Assembly (NCBI GenBank): GCA_903930345.1
Contig: CAIYYI010000182.1
Span: forward strand, 1-32,360
Source of the DNA: an uncultured Verrucomicrobiota bacterium
GTDB lineage: Bacteria; Verrucomicrobiota; Verrucomicrobiia; Limisphaerales; CAIYYI01
Reading direction: 5' to 3'
DNA: 32,360 bases
Shown here: piece after piece, positions 1 through 8,418 of the stretch
Numbering within the stretch: the stretch's first letter is position 1
Layout: each line of letters starts with the position of its first letter
Notes under the pieces: generated by a model
Database searches by the model: none
What the model was told of the DNA's origin: nothing
Seen by the model: only the letters and a program-made list of their open reading frames with translations
Position numbers and translations under genes: made by a program

Positions 1-98
1 ATCAATTTGATATTCAGCTATTGGAGCGACGGACCGGCGGCCGCCCGAAAGGCTTGGACCGTGCCCCCACCGCAACGCGCTGATCAACACCCCACATC

Positions 99-3000
99 AT
101 GTCAGGCGACCATCCCAACCCCCAGCAAGCCGAGTTCAAATACTGGGCGTTCATCAGTTACAGCCATGCTGACAGCGCCTTCGCCGACTGGCTCCACAAG
201 AGCATGGAGACCTACAAGGTCCCCAAGAACCTGATCGGCAAACCCTCCCGCAGCGGGGTGGTTCCGGAGCGGCTCTTTCCCATCTTCCGCGACCGCGAGG
301 AACTGCCGGGCTCCGCCAACCTAGGCGACAATCTTTCCCGCGCCTTGCAGCAGTCCCGCTACCTGATCGTCATCTGCTCCCCCCGCTCCGCCGCCTCCCA
401 GTGGGTCAATCAGGAGGTTAAAATCTTCAAGTCGTTCGGACGCGAGGATCGGGTGCTGTGTGTGATTGTGGATGGCGAACCCAACGCCACCGAGCACCCG
501 GAGCTGGGCCTGCAGGAATGTTTTCCGGAGGCGGTCCGCTTCTGGGTGGACGCCGAACGCCGGGTGACCACGATCCCGACGGAGCCAATCGCGGCCGACG
601 CACGACCGGGCAAGGACGGCAAGGCCAACGCCCTGCTCAAACTGCTGGCCGGCCTGCTGGGAGTCAACTTTGATGACCTGAAGCAGCGCGACCACGAGCG
701 CCGCCAGCGGCAAATGGTGGCCCTGCTGGGCGCCGCCATCTGTCTGATGGGCGTGATGATCTACTGGATTTTCGCCGCCGAGATGTCCCGCCGCGAGGCG
801 CAGATCAACGAGGGCAAAGCCCGGGCCTCCGAGCAACGGGCCATTGAGGCCAAGGCCGAGGCCGAAGCGAAGAAGAAGGTGGCCGAGGCCGCCCTGGACG
901 GTGAGAAACGGGCCAAGGATGAGGAGGCCAAAGCCAAGGTGCAGGCCCAGGAATCCGCCCGCCTGGCCAAGGAAAACGAGCAGGCGGCCAAGGACCAGGA
1001 ACGCAAGGCGAAGGAAAGCGAGATCCAGGCCATCGCCGCCCGGAACGACGCCCTGACCGAACGCAAAAAGGCGCAGGAATCCGAGAAAGTCGCGGTCACC
1101 GAACGGCAGAAGGCGGAGGAGCGCGAACAAACCATCCGCCGGATTCTTTCCGCCGCCGATTTCAGCTCGGCCGCCAAGCTGGTGGATGAAAGCCAGGAGG
1201 GCCGCGCCCTGGCCTATCTGGCCCGCGCGCTGCGCTTTGACCCGCGCAACGACTCCGTGGCCGCCCGGCTGACCACCCTGCTGGGCTACCGCAACTGGGC
1301 GCTGGCCCTGATGACTCCCCTGGCGGTCAACGGCAAACCGGTGGCCGTGGATTTCAGCCCCGATGGCAAGCTGGCCGCCGTGGCGGCGGACAAGCAGGTG
1401 GTCACCTTCACCACGGCCACCGGCCAGGCATTTTCCACCCCGCTTCAGCACAAGGGAAAAGTCAACGGCGTCCAGTTCAGCCCCAACGGCGAGTGGCTGC
1501 TGACCGCCTCCGAGGACGGCACCGCCCGCCTGTGGGAAACCGCCACCGGCAAGCCCGTGGGCGAAGCCATGAAGCACGCGGATTGGGTGCATGGCGCCAG
1601 CTTCAGCCCGGATGGCAAACTGATTGTCACCGCCTCGCAGGACCGCACCGCCCGGCTGTGGGAGGCTGGCACCGGCAAGCCAGTGAGCGAGCCGATGGGG
1701 CATGACAGCCGCGTGCTCTGGGCCGGTTTCAGCCCGGATGGCAAGCTGGTCGCCACCGCCGCCGGACAAAGCGCGCGCCTCTGGGATGTCACCGGCAAGG
1801 CGCTGGGGGAGCCGCTCAAACACGAGGGCGGCGTGGTCATGGTCAATTTCAGCCCGGACAGCAAACGGGTGGTCACCGCCTCCGGTGACAAATCCGCCCG
1901 GATCTGGAACGTATCCGACAGCATGCCTGTGGGCGAGCCGATGAAGCACAACAACTGGGTGGACTGCGCGGTGTTCAGCCCCTCCGGCAAGACCGTCGCC
2001 ACCGCCTCGTCCGACCGCACGGCCCGCGTATGGGATGCCGCCACGGGCAAACCCATCACCCCTCCCATCCTGCACGATGATGCGGTGCGAAGCGTCTCCT
2101 TCAACCCGAATGCCACCCTGCTGCTCACCGCCTCGGCTGACCGCACCGTCCGGCTCTGGAATTCCACCACTGGAGAGAACGTAGCCGAGGCGCTGCGCCA
2201 CAATGGCCAGGTCACGGCGGCACGCTTCAGCCCGGACGGGCGTTTCATCCTCACTGCCGCCAACGACGGACAGACCCAAATTTGGACCGCGCTGAAAGGC
2301 GAACCGCTGCTGGAACCGCTGGTTCATGATGCCTACGTCAACGCCGTCGCCCTGAGCTCTGACGGCCGGTGGGCCGCCACCGCATCGGATGACCGCTCCG
2401 TGCGCCTCTGGGAGGTGCTGAGCGGCAAGCTGCTTTTCCCCGGCTTCGAACATACCCGCCGCGCCACCTGCGTCCAATTCAGCCCGGATGGCAAACTCCT
2501 GGCCTCGGGCAGTGATGACAATACGGTACGCCTCTGGGACACCGCCGCCGGCAAAGCGGTGGGCCAACCGCTGACCCACGATGGTCGCATTCTCTCCCTC
2601 TCCTTCAGCCCGGACAGCACCCGCCTGCTGACCGTGTCCCGTGGTTCCGGTGCCCTCCTGTGGGATGTGGCCACCGGCAAACTGGTCGGCAAACCGCTGG
2701 AACATAAGGCGCAGGTCAACTCGGCCCAGTTCAGCGCTAACGGCCAATTCATTGTCACCTCCTCCGAGGATAAAACCGCCCGCCTCTGGAACGTAGCCAC
2801 CAGCACCCCGGTCGATGGTCTCATGACGCACGAAGCAGAAGTCACCTGCGCCACGGTCAACCCGGATGGCACCCGGGTGGCCACCGGGGGCCGGGATCGC
2901 ATGGTCCACCTGTGGGCCATGCCGACCGCCAAACTCCTGGCTTCATTCCGGCACGAAGCCGCTGTCAACAGCGTCGCCTTCAACCAGGACGGAACCTTGC

Positions 3001-4283
3001 TGGCCTCGGCCGCCGATGACAAGCAAGTGCTGGTGCTTGATGCCCAGACTGGCCGCCCCCTCACCGAACCGCTCAAGCACGAGGACAAGGTGGTGCAGGC
3101 GATCTTCAGCCCCAATGGCCGCTTCCTGCTGACCATCTCGAAAGAAAGGAAAGCCCACCTCTGGGACGCCGCCACCGGCAAGTTGCTGACCGATCCTCTG
3201 ACCCAGATGGGGACGATACAAGGCGGGGCCTTCAGCGGCGACAACCGGTTTGTGGCCACCTGCGGCGAGGACAAGTCAGCCCGGGTGCGCCTGATTGCCA
3301 TCCCCACCCAGCCACCCACTTGGCTGGGCGAACTGGCTGAAGCGGTTGGCGGCTTCCGACTCAGTGACGCCGGTGGCGCAGAGCCGGTGCAGGACGCCCA
3401 GATACGGATGTCAGCCCTGCGTGCACAACTGGCCCAAACTCCGGAAGATGGCTCCTATCAGACATGGGGCAAATGGTTCCTGGCCGACCGCTCCACCCGG
3501 ACGATCTCCCCAGCCGCCACCATGACAGTGAGGGAGTACGTGCAAAGACGCGTGGATGAGGGAGGGGCCAACAACCTGACCGAGGCATTGCAGATGGAAC
3601 CTGGCAACGGCCTGGCCTTGGCCAAACTAGCATCCTTGAGCAAGGAGGGCGATCAGGCTGATTTTTATTCCCGGCTCGCCCTGAGCTATGATGCCGGCAA
3701 CCCGTTTGTTGCTTGGACGCGCGCCCAGGTGCTGTTGGCGCAAAGCCGTTTCGCCGAAGCCTACCCGGTGATGGAAGCCGCTCTGAAGATCGATCCGAAA
3801 GCGGTTAAAACCTTCGGACCAGAAGGCCGGGAGATCACCTCCAGAAACCGCGAGAGCGGAATTTCCAAAGGCTGGCTGCCCAAGGGCTGGGACGACGCCA
3901 GCACCGCCACCTCCGTCTCGGTCACTTACACCAGGCTGACGGATGGCCCGCAGGCGGATGTCACGGCCCTGCAGATGTCCGTCACCAGTCCCACCCGCGG
4001 CCTGGCCCAGCTCACGGGTCCGCGCTTCATTGGAAAGGTCGGAGCCCGGCTCGTCGTGGAAGGCTGGGTCCGCAGCGCCAAACGCCAGGAAATCACCCTC
4101 GCCATCCGCCAGTTTTTCAGCCCCTTTGACAAGTTTGCGGAACAATCCCTGCGCACCACCGAACAGTGGAAGCCCTTCAAGGTCAACGTGGCCCCCGGCA
4201 AGGATTTTGCCGCCGAACTGGCCTTCACCCTGCCTCCGGATTACACGGTGGATATCGCCGGCCTGACCGTCCGAGAGGAATAA
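99..4283 (+). CDS. TIR domain - transmembrane - coiled coil - WD40 propeller protein
   Basis: A 1394-residue multidomain protein of unknown role. Residues about 12-140 form a TIR_2-like domain (FISYSHAD, FRDREELP, LIVICSPRSA, WVNQEV). One membrane helix follows at about 206-229, then a charged Ala/Lys/Glu coiled coil (about 230-350). About sixteen WD40 repeats of roughly 42 residues come next (FSPDGKL...TARLWD pattern), enough for two propellers. The C-terminus has a TPR-like stretch (about 1155-1245) and a beta-sandwich that resembles a carbohydrate-binding module. Family knowledge: bacterial TIR domains often hydrolyse NAD or make signalling nucleotides, and WD40 propellers sense or scaffold. 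A sensor in which the propeller gates the TIR domain is inference. The topology is also uncertain: with no signal peptide, TIR is probably cytoplasmic and the WD40 part may be periplasmic. The ATG at 99 begins directly before the TIR fold. The 862-codon antisense frame is a composition shadow. Confidence 0.9.
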   Translation: MSGDHPNPQQAEFKYWAFISYSHADSAFADWLHKSMETYKVPKNLIGKPSRSGVVPERLFPIFRDREELPGSANLGDNLSRALQQSRYLIVICSPRSAASQWVNQEVKIFKSFGREDRVLCVIVDGEPNATEHPELGLQECFPEAVRFWVDAERRVTTIPTEPIAADARPGKDGKANALLKLLAGLLGVNFDDLKQRDHERRQRQMVALLGAAICLMGVMIYWIFAAEMSRREAQINEGKARASEQRAIEAKAEAEAKKKVAEAALDGEKRAKDEEAKAKVQAQESARLAKENEQAAKDQERKAKESEIQAIAARNDALTERKKAQESEKVAVTERQKAEEREQTIRRILSAADFSSAAKLVDESQEGRALAYLARALRFDPRNDSVAARLTTLLGYRNWALALMTPLAVNGKPVAVDFSPDGKLAAVAADKQVVTFTTATGQAFSTPLQHKGKVNGVQFSPNGEWLLTASEDGTARLWETATGKPVGEAMKHADWVHGASFSPDGKLIVTASQDRTARLWEAGTGKPVSEPMGHDSRVLWAGFSPDGKLVATAAGQSARLWDVTGKALGEPLKHEGGVVMVNFSPDSKRVVTASGDKSARIWNVSDSMPVGEPMKHNNWVDCAVFSPSGKTVATASSDRTARVWDAATGKPITPPILHDDAVRSVSFNPNATLLLTASADRTVRLWNSTTGENVAEALRHNGQVTAARFSPDGRFILTAANDGQTQIWTALKGEPLLEPLVHDAYVNAVALSSDGRWAATASDDRSVRLWEVLSGKLLFPGFEHTRRATCVQFSPDGKLLASGSDDNTVRLWDTAAGKAVGQPLTHDGRILSLSFSPDSTRLLTVSRGSGALLWDVATGKLVGKPLEHKAQVNSAQFSANGQFIVTSSEDKTARLWNVATSTPVDGLMTHEAEVTCATVNPDGTRVATGGRDRMVHLWAMPTAKLLASFRHEAAVNSVAFNQDGTLLASAADDKQVLVLDAQTGRPLTEPLKHEDKVVQAIFSPNGRFLLTISKERKAHLWDAATGKLLTDPLTQMGTIQGGAFSGDNRFVATCGEDKSARVRLIAIPTQPPTWLGELAEAVGGFRLSDAGGAEPVQDAQIRMSALRAQLAQTPEDGSYQTWGKWFLADRSTRTISPAATMTVREYVQRRVDEGGANNLTEALQMEPGNGLALAKLASLSKEGDQADFYSRLALSYDAGNPFVAWTRAQVLLAQSRFAEAYPVMEAALKIDPKAVKTFGPEGREITSRNRESGISKGWLPKGWDDASTATSVSVTYTRLTDGPQADVTALQMSVTSPTRGLAQLTGPRFIGKVGARLVVEGWVRSAKRQEITLAIRQFFSPFDKFAEQSLRTTEQWKPFKVNVAPGKDFAAELAFTLPPDYTVDIAGLTVREE

Positions 4284-4345
4284 CCGGAGGCGTTGGATTT
4301 GAGTGCCTGAAACGCCTGGGGACCCCGCAGAAAACCCATTCATCC

Positions 4346-4747
4346 ATGAAGAACAAACCACCCATTGGCACCAGCCATGAGCTGCAGTTCGTGGTGGCCG
4401 CCAGCCACCTCATCGACTTTGCCACCGACGGCATGCCGGGGGTGCTCTCCACCCCGCAACTGCTGGGCTGGCTGGAACGGACCGCGCGGGAATTGCTAGT
4501 CCCCTTTCTGGAGCCGGGTGAAAGCTCGGTGGGCATGGAGGTGGAAATCGCGCACCTGGCTCCCACCCCGCCCGGCCAGACGGTCACGTGTGTGGCCCGG
4601 GTGGTGCAGGCAGAAGGTGCCCGGGTCACCTTCACCATTGAGGCCCGGGACGCGCAGGAACGCATCGCCCGCGGCTTGCACAAGCGTGCGGTGATCCGCA
4701 AAGACCGCTTTGCCCAGGCCGTGCGGCGCAAGGCCGGGGCGCGTTAA
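4346..4747 (+). CDS. FlK-like hotdog-fold thioesterase
   Basis: A 133-residue protein with the layout of the small hotdog thioesterases related to fluoroacetyl-CoA thioesterase FlK: STPQLLGWLERTAREL on the long helix, then GMEVEIAHLAPTPPGQTV and FTIEARDAQERIARGLHKR on the beta strands. Family knowledge: such enzymes hydrolyse acyl-CoA thioesters in the cytoplasm; the substrate here cannot be read. The frame is open further upstream, but the ATG at 4346 gives the normal length and lies past the stop of the TIR/WD40 gene, 62 bases earlier. No Shine-Dalgarno sequence is visible. The stop overlaps that of the converging antiporter gene within a shared TTAA. Confidence 0.8.
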   Translation: MKNKPPIGTSHELQFVVAASHLIDFATDGMPGVLSTPQLLGWLERTARELLVPFLEPGESSVGMEVEIAHLAPTPPGQTVTCVARVVQAEGARVTFTIEARDAQERIARGLHKRAVIRKDRFAQAVRRKAGAR

Positions 4748-6168
4748 CGGAAGAAAATCAGCCAGACCACGAAGAGCATCGGCAGCATGAAGGGCAGGGT
4801 GAACTTGAACACATACCCCAGAAAACCCGGGGTATGCACCCTCTGCTGGTCCGCGATGGCCTTTACCATGAAATTGGGGCCGTTGCCGATATAAGTGTTG
4901 GCGCCAAAAAACACCGAGCCCACACTGATCGCAACCAGGCATTTGACCCAAAGCGCATTGCCCAGGATGAGCGCCAGTTCCACGTCGGCGGTGGTGACTT
5001 TGCCCGCCGCCAGCAAGTCCGGATGAAACCGCTGCAAGGCCTCCACCGCCTGGCGGATGGGTTCCGCATTCGGGCCGGTCAGCGCCGCCAGTTGGGCCGC
5101 GTTATCCCGGAGATGCTCCATCACCGCTTTGACCAGCTCTGGCGGTGAGGCAAAGCCAATGGCCGCGCTGAGAAAGCTCAGGTAGGTCGGGGCGTTGTCC
5201 AGCACGCTGGAAAGACTGCCGCTCCCCCAGTAGAAGAAGGCGGGGGTGGCACTGCCCAGACTGGCGGCATGGCCCTTCAGATAATCTAGGGCCGGCATCA
5301 TGGTCGCAAAGATGCCAATGAAAAGAATCGCCACCTCCCTGATCGGGTGGAAGTTGAAATCATTGGATTTGTGCACCGCCTGCTTGGTGGAAAACCAGGA
5401 GCCGAGGGCCGCTGCGATCATGATCCCCTCCCGCAAAAAGGGCGGATCATTGATGAACACCGAACCCAGGATCATGGCCAGAAACAACACATTATGGCTG
5501 CCGCTGAACCGCCAGGCACCCTCCGGTTCGGCCAGGTGCGCCCGCACGGACTTGGCCGCCCGCAGGTAATTCTTGCGGTCCACCATGTAAAACATCGCCA
5601 GCAAAATACCCACCCCGGTCAGCCACATCGGCCAGCAGCGCTCCACCACCCAGAAGAACGGCACCCCCTTCAGATACCCCAGGAACAACGGCGGATCACC
5701 AATGGGCGTCAAACACCCCCCGACATTGGACACCACAAAGATGAAGAAGACGACATGATGGGTGGTGACCCGGTACTTGTTCATCCGAATCCACGGTCGG
5801 ATGAGCACCATGGAGGCCCCGGTGGTGCCGAGAAAATTGGCCAGCACCGCCCCCACTAACAGAAACACCACGTTGTCCTTTGGGGTGGCCTCGCCCTTGA
5901 CGGTGATGTGAATGCCCCCCGACACAACAAACAGCGACCCGATCAGGATGATGAAGCTGAAATACTCGATGCCCGTGTGCAGGACCGTCACCCGCGCAGC
6001 GGGGGGCAGGCCGAAGAGGTAATAGCCCAACACCGTGGCCGCCAGCCCGAAGGCGACTGTGGGGTAATGACGCGACCACCAATCCGAAAACCAGAGGGGA
6101 GCCAGCGCAATCGCGGCCAACAGCACACCAAAAGGCAGGATCATCAAGGGATTCGGCTCGTACGCCAT
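4744..6168 (-). CDS. Sodium:proton antiporter / ion-transporter (IT) superfamily permease
   Basis: A 474-residue integral membrane protein with about ten to twelve hydrophobic helices. Recognisable pieces are the paired half-sites LANFLGTTGASMVLIRPWI and NVGGCLTPIGDPPLFLGYL in the first half and LDNAPTYLSF and GANTYIGNGPNFMVK in the second. These match the re-entrant loops of the NhaD/ArsB/CitMHS group, which exchange or import ions and carboxylates across the inner membrane. Sodium/proton exchange is the usual annotation for this subgroup, but the transported ion cannot be decided from sequence alone. A soluble loop of roughly 60 residues lies between helices at about 345-400. The gene stands alone on the minus strand, converging on the thioesterase with stop codons overlapping in TTAA. 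Confidence 0.85.
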   Translation of the reverse strand: MAYEPNPLMILPFGVLLAAIALAPLWFSDWWSRHYPTVAFGLAATVLGYYLFGLPPAARVTVLHTGIEYFSFIILIGSLFVVSGGIHITVKGEATPKDNVVFLLVGAVLANFLGTTGASMVLIRPWIRMNKYRVTTHHVVFFIFVVSNVGGCLTPIGDPPLFLGYLKGVPFFWVVERCWPMWLTGVGILLAMFYMVDRKNYLRAAKSVRAHLAEPEGAWRFSGSHNVLFLAMILGSVFINDPPFLREGIMIAAALGSWFSTKQAVHKSNDFNFHPIREVAILFIGIFATMMPALDYLKGHAASLGSATPAFFYWGSGSLSSVLDNAPTYLSFLSAAIGFASPPELVKAVMEHLRDNAAQLAALTGPNAEPIRQAVEALQRFHPDLLAAGKVTTADVELALILGNALWVKCLVAISVGSVFFGANTYIGNGPNFMVKAIADQQRVHTPGFLGYVFKFTLPFMLPMLFVVWLIFFR

Positions 6169-6414
6169 TCTTAAAACCTAAGAAGACCGGCACCTGGAGT
6201 CAATTGGAAAAGCCGTCTTTCAAAGGCCCAAAGGCACCACCAATTAGAGAGACCACCAGGTGTAAAGGCAAGGAACTGGCCTTGGAACCACGCTGAAGTC
6301 GGCGCGGCCCAAATTTTCTTGCACCGGTCGGCGACAACCATTGCCTCTGGTCTGGCTGCTGTTCCGTTCCAACCGCAGCATTGGAATACATACTGAATTT
6401 AATCACTGTATATA

Positions 6415-6467
6415 ATATGTGAATAGTAAGAACCGACCCCGGGGGTCGGTTCTTACTATTCACATAT
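6415..6467. repeat. 26-bp perfect inverted repeat with a one-base centre
   Basis: The left arm at 6415-6440 and the right arm at 6442-6467 are exact reverse complements, with G6441 between them. The arms read from an AT-rich outer part (ATATGTGAATAG) to a GC-rich centre (CCGACCCC). No T-run flanks either side, so it is not a standard intrinsic terminator. The form resembles palindromic ends or REP/REPIN-type elements mobilised by IS200-like Y1 transposases; that link is inference. Confidence 0.9.
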
Positions 6468-6511
6468 CGGTGCCAGCGGCAGACGCCCGCCTTGGGAAAC
6501 TGACGGGCAGA

Positions 6512-6579
6512 GTTGATCCGGAAGCCCATTTTCAAACCGAAGCTCGGTGCCTCAGCTTGAAAATGGGCTCCCGGTCAAC
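6512..6579. repeat. Long imperfect hairpin, about 23-bp stem
   Basis: The arms at 6512-6535 and 6557-6579 pair with one unpaired base (T6517) and one mismatch around a 21-base loop. The loop has its own short stem (ACCGA/TCGGT). It starts 45 bases after the neighbouring palindrome and ends 34 bases from the stop of the minus-strand hypothetical gene. No T-run follows in either direction, so termination is possible but not typical. Confidence 0.85.
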
Positions 6580-6613
6580 GTTTCAACGCCGACTAACCCG
6601 GCCGGAGAGCGTT

Positions 6614-6961
6614 TCATGCCGCCTCCGCAACCAGGTGATGGCTGCGGATGCGAATGCGTTCCTGACGAACGATTTGCAGACGTGCCTTCTGCGCCAGTTC
6701 CTCCAGGAGCGTGGGGAACACCAAGAGGGGAAACGCGGTCATCCAGGCGCGCGAAGCCGCCTCATTGGCCGCCCGCCGCAGGGGAGCGTTCAACTCGGGG
6801 GCCAGGTTTTCAGCGAGGAGTTTCTTGAGCAACCGATCTTTCAACCGGTCCAGCTCCGTTTCCATCGTCCCCCGGAAGGGGACGGCCGGCACCGTCTCAA
6901 CTTCGAACCGGTCTCCCGGTTCGAATTCGGTCCGCAGGGTCCAACTCATGGCATGGTTCAT
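6614..6961 (-). CDS. Hypothetical protein, 115 residues
   Basis: Not recognised. The protein is soluble, rich in charged residues and mostly helical: after a short beta-type opening (TLRTEFEPGDRFEVETVP) come helices such as ETELDRLKDRLLKKLLAEN and TLLEELAQKARLQIVRQER. No signal peptide, membrane helix or metal motif is seen. The frame extends upstream to 7153, but that extension crosses a strong minus-strand terminator (7008-7048), so the ATG at 6961 is preferred. A weak AGAAG lies just before it. It stands alone on this strand, and a role cannot be inferred from its neighbours. Confidence 0.55.
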   Translation of the reverse strand: MNHAMSWTLRTEFEPGDRFEVETVPAVPFRGTMETELDRLKDRLLKKLLAENLAPELNAPLRRAANEAASRAWMTAFPLLVFPTLLEELAQKARLQIVRQERIRIRSHHLVAEAA

Positions 6962-7007
6962 AGTTCTTCTATCGTTTCTTTTGGCGGGAGGCTTAGCCTC
7001 CCTGGTT

Positions 7008-7048
7008 AAAAATAAAAAACCCACGATCACCTGGGCGATCGTGGGTTT
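7008..7048 (-). terminator. Strong intrinsic terminator, minus strand
   Basis: A perfect 12-bp stem (7017-7028 with 7037-7048) and an 8-base loop, followed on the minus strand by a T-rich run (complement of 7008-7019). No minus-strand protein gene lies just upstream, so it probably ends a non-coding transcript starting near 7197. Confidence 0.8.
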
Positions 7049-7197
7049 GGGAAAATCTTTGGTGACTCTGGTTAGGAAGATCCCTCCACGTTGCGCCCCA
7101 TGGAACGGCAAGACTGCCAGGAACTCTGGCCCTTGCCGCCGGCGGTCAAACATTTAATCTGGTGTACGGTAATCACGGTTAATTGCGCTCTGTGCGC
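7008..7197 (-). ncRNA. Candidate small RNA, about 190 nt
   Basis: A minus-strand unit bounded by a promoter-like pair (7204-7231) and the intrinsic terminator at 7008-7048, with no credible coding frame between. The predicted transcript has an internal hairpin at about 7106-7136 (GGCAAG pairs CTTGCC, and within it GCCAG pairs CTGGC around a 5-base loop). Size and layout fit a free-standing regulatory RNA, but it does not match the 6S, SRP or tmRNA signatures I know. An attenuated leader of the downstream hypothetical gene is the main alternative. Confidence 0.4.
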
Positions 7198-7203
7198 ACA
7201 CCC

Positions 7204-7231
7204 ATAATGCCGCATCCCTGACAAAAGTCAA
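7204..7231 (-). promoter_or_regulatory. Sigma-70-type promoter candidate for the small RNA
   Basis: On the minus strand, TTGACT (7231-7226) and CATTAT (7209-7204) are separated by 16 bases, matching 5 of 6 and 4 of 6 consensus positions. The predicted start is near 7197. A TGAC-N4-GTCA palindrome (7219-7230) overlaps the -35 box and could be an operator. Confidence 0.4.
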
Positions 7232-7396
7232 AAATTTATTTGCTCGCGCAAAGGGGAAAGCCTTGGTAGCCAAGGTGGAGAGCAAGTCTGACCGGGCCGG
7301 GAAACCGGGTTGGGCCGGGTGTCGCATATGCGGAATGAATTGTGCTGCACAAAACTTGCTGTGTTAACCGCATTGAAAACATCACCGAAGTTGAAG

Positions 7397-8341
7397 ATGG
7401 TTGCCTGCGGGGCTTGTAATGCCAAGCTGTTTATATCCAGTGATTTGGCCCCGTTTGAGACCATCCCCTGCACCAAGTGTGGCCACCCGGTCATGCTCAC
7501 GGCTCGCTTGGGGAGCTACGAACTGCGGGCGGTGATTGCCTCGGGCGGCATGGGCACCGTCTATCGCGCCTTCGATCTGATGTTGGAGCGGGAGGTTGCG
7601 GTCAAACTCATGAAGGCGGAATTGGCGGAGGATCAGCACGCGGTGGATGCCTTTTGCCGGGAGGGCCGCACCATCGCCGCCCTCAACCACACCAATATCA
7701 TCCACGTTTACGCCTTCGACCGTTATCACGACCGGCTCTACCTTGTCATGGAGCTGGCGGATCGGGGCAGCCTGGACCACCGCATTGAGAACGAGCACTG
7801 CCTGCCGGAGCTGGACGTGCTCGACATCGGCATCAAGGTGGGCTCCGCCTTGGACACCGCCTACAAGCATGGGCTGCTGCACCGGGACATCAAGCCCGGC
7901 AACATTCTTTTCAACATTGATCGCGAGCCCAAACTGGTCGATTTCGGACTGGCCGGCAACGCCGAGGAAGGGCTGGGGCATGAATCGGGCATCTGGGGCA
8001 CTCCCTACTACGTCGCCCCCGAGAAAATCAAACGCGAATCCGAAACCTTTCTTTCCGATCTTTACAGTCTGGGGGGCACCCTGTATCACGCCCTGACCGG
8101 CCATGTCCCGTTTGAGGCCTCCACGGTTGAGGAAGTGATCATGGCCCATGTCCACACTCCCCCCACCCCCCCCAACCTGGTCAATCCGGAGGTGACCCAG
8201 CCAACGGCGGAAGCGCTTTTGATCGCCCTGGCCAAAAACCCGGGGGACCGCTACCAGAGCTATGATGATTTCATCATGGCCCTCACCTCCGCCCGCAGCC
8301 AACTCCTGGTGCGGCGCTACCGCGAATCGCAGCACGATTGA
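7397..8341 (+). CDS. Zinc-ribbon Ser/Thr protein kinase
   Basis: A 314-residue Hanks-type kinase preceded by a small zinc ribbon. The ribbon is CGAC at residues 4-7 and CTKC at 25-28. The kinase core shows a glycine loop (SGGMGTVYRA, 49-58), lysine K70 in VAVK, the catalytic loop HRDIKPGN with D164, DFG at 182-184 and the APE segment, so it should be active. No membrane helix or C-terminal sensor domain follows; the protein ends soon after the kinase C-lobe. Earlier starts at 7310 (TTG) and 7328 (ATG) are possible, but that stretch is AT-richer and lacks protein character, so the ATG at 7397 directly before the ribbon is preferred. Substrates are unknown; the next gene is an exported protein 77 bases on. 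Confidence 0.85.
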   Translation: MVACGACNAKLFISSDLAPFETIPCTKCGHPVMLTARLGSYELRAVIASGGMGTVYRAFDLMLEREVAVKLMKAELAEDQHAVDAFCREGRTIAALNHTNIIHVYAFDRYHDRLYLVMELADRGSLDHRIENEHCLPELDVLDIGIKVGSALDTAYKHGLLHRDIKPGNILFNIDREPKLVDFGLAGNAEEGLGHESGIWGTPYYVAPEKIKRESETFLSDLYSLGGTLYHALTGHVPFEASTVEEVIMAHVHTPPTPPNLVNPEVTQPTAEALLIALAKNPGDRYQSYDDFIMALTSARSQLLVRRYRESQHD

Positions 8342-8418
8342 TTGGCACCACGGTTTTCCCCGAATAAGTTGACTGCCTTTGCCGTCTGGTGATTGGTCTC
8401 TCTCATTTGCACGGCAGC

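Larger units (their letters stand above)
6169..6613. other. Intergenic stretch with two long inverted repeats
   Basis: About 445 bases between the antiporter start and the small hypothetical gene. No convincing gene is seen: the short frames lack domain sense. The notable content is a 26-bp perfect palindrome and a second 23-bp imperfect hairpin, listed separately. An AT-rich tract at about 6391-6420 precedes the palindrome. Confidence 0.6.

Noticed and set aside
321..2909. An 862-codon open frame on the minus strand across the TIR/WD40 gene
   Set aside because: It is antisense to the repeated WD40 coding region, with low-complexity Gly/Ala/Val/His sequence and no domain; GC-rich codon use in the true gene keeps this strand free of stops.
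6512..6579. Integron attC site
   Set aside because: The outer ends read GTTGATC and GGTCAAC, the reverse of the RYYYAAC...GTTRRRY order required, and no integrase or cassette structure is present.
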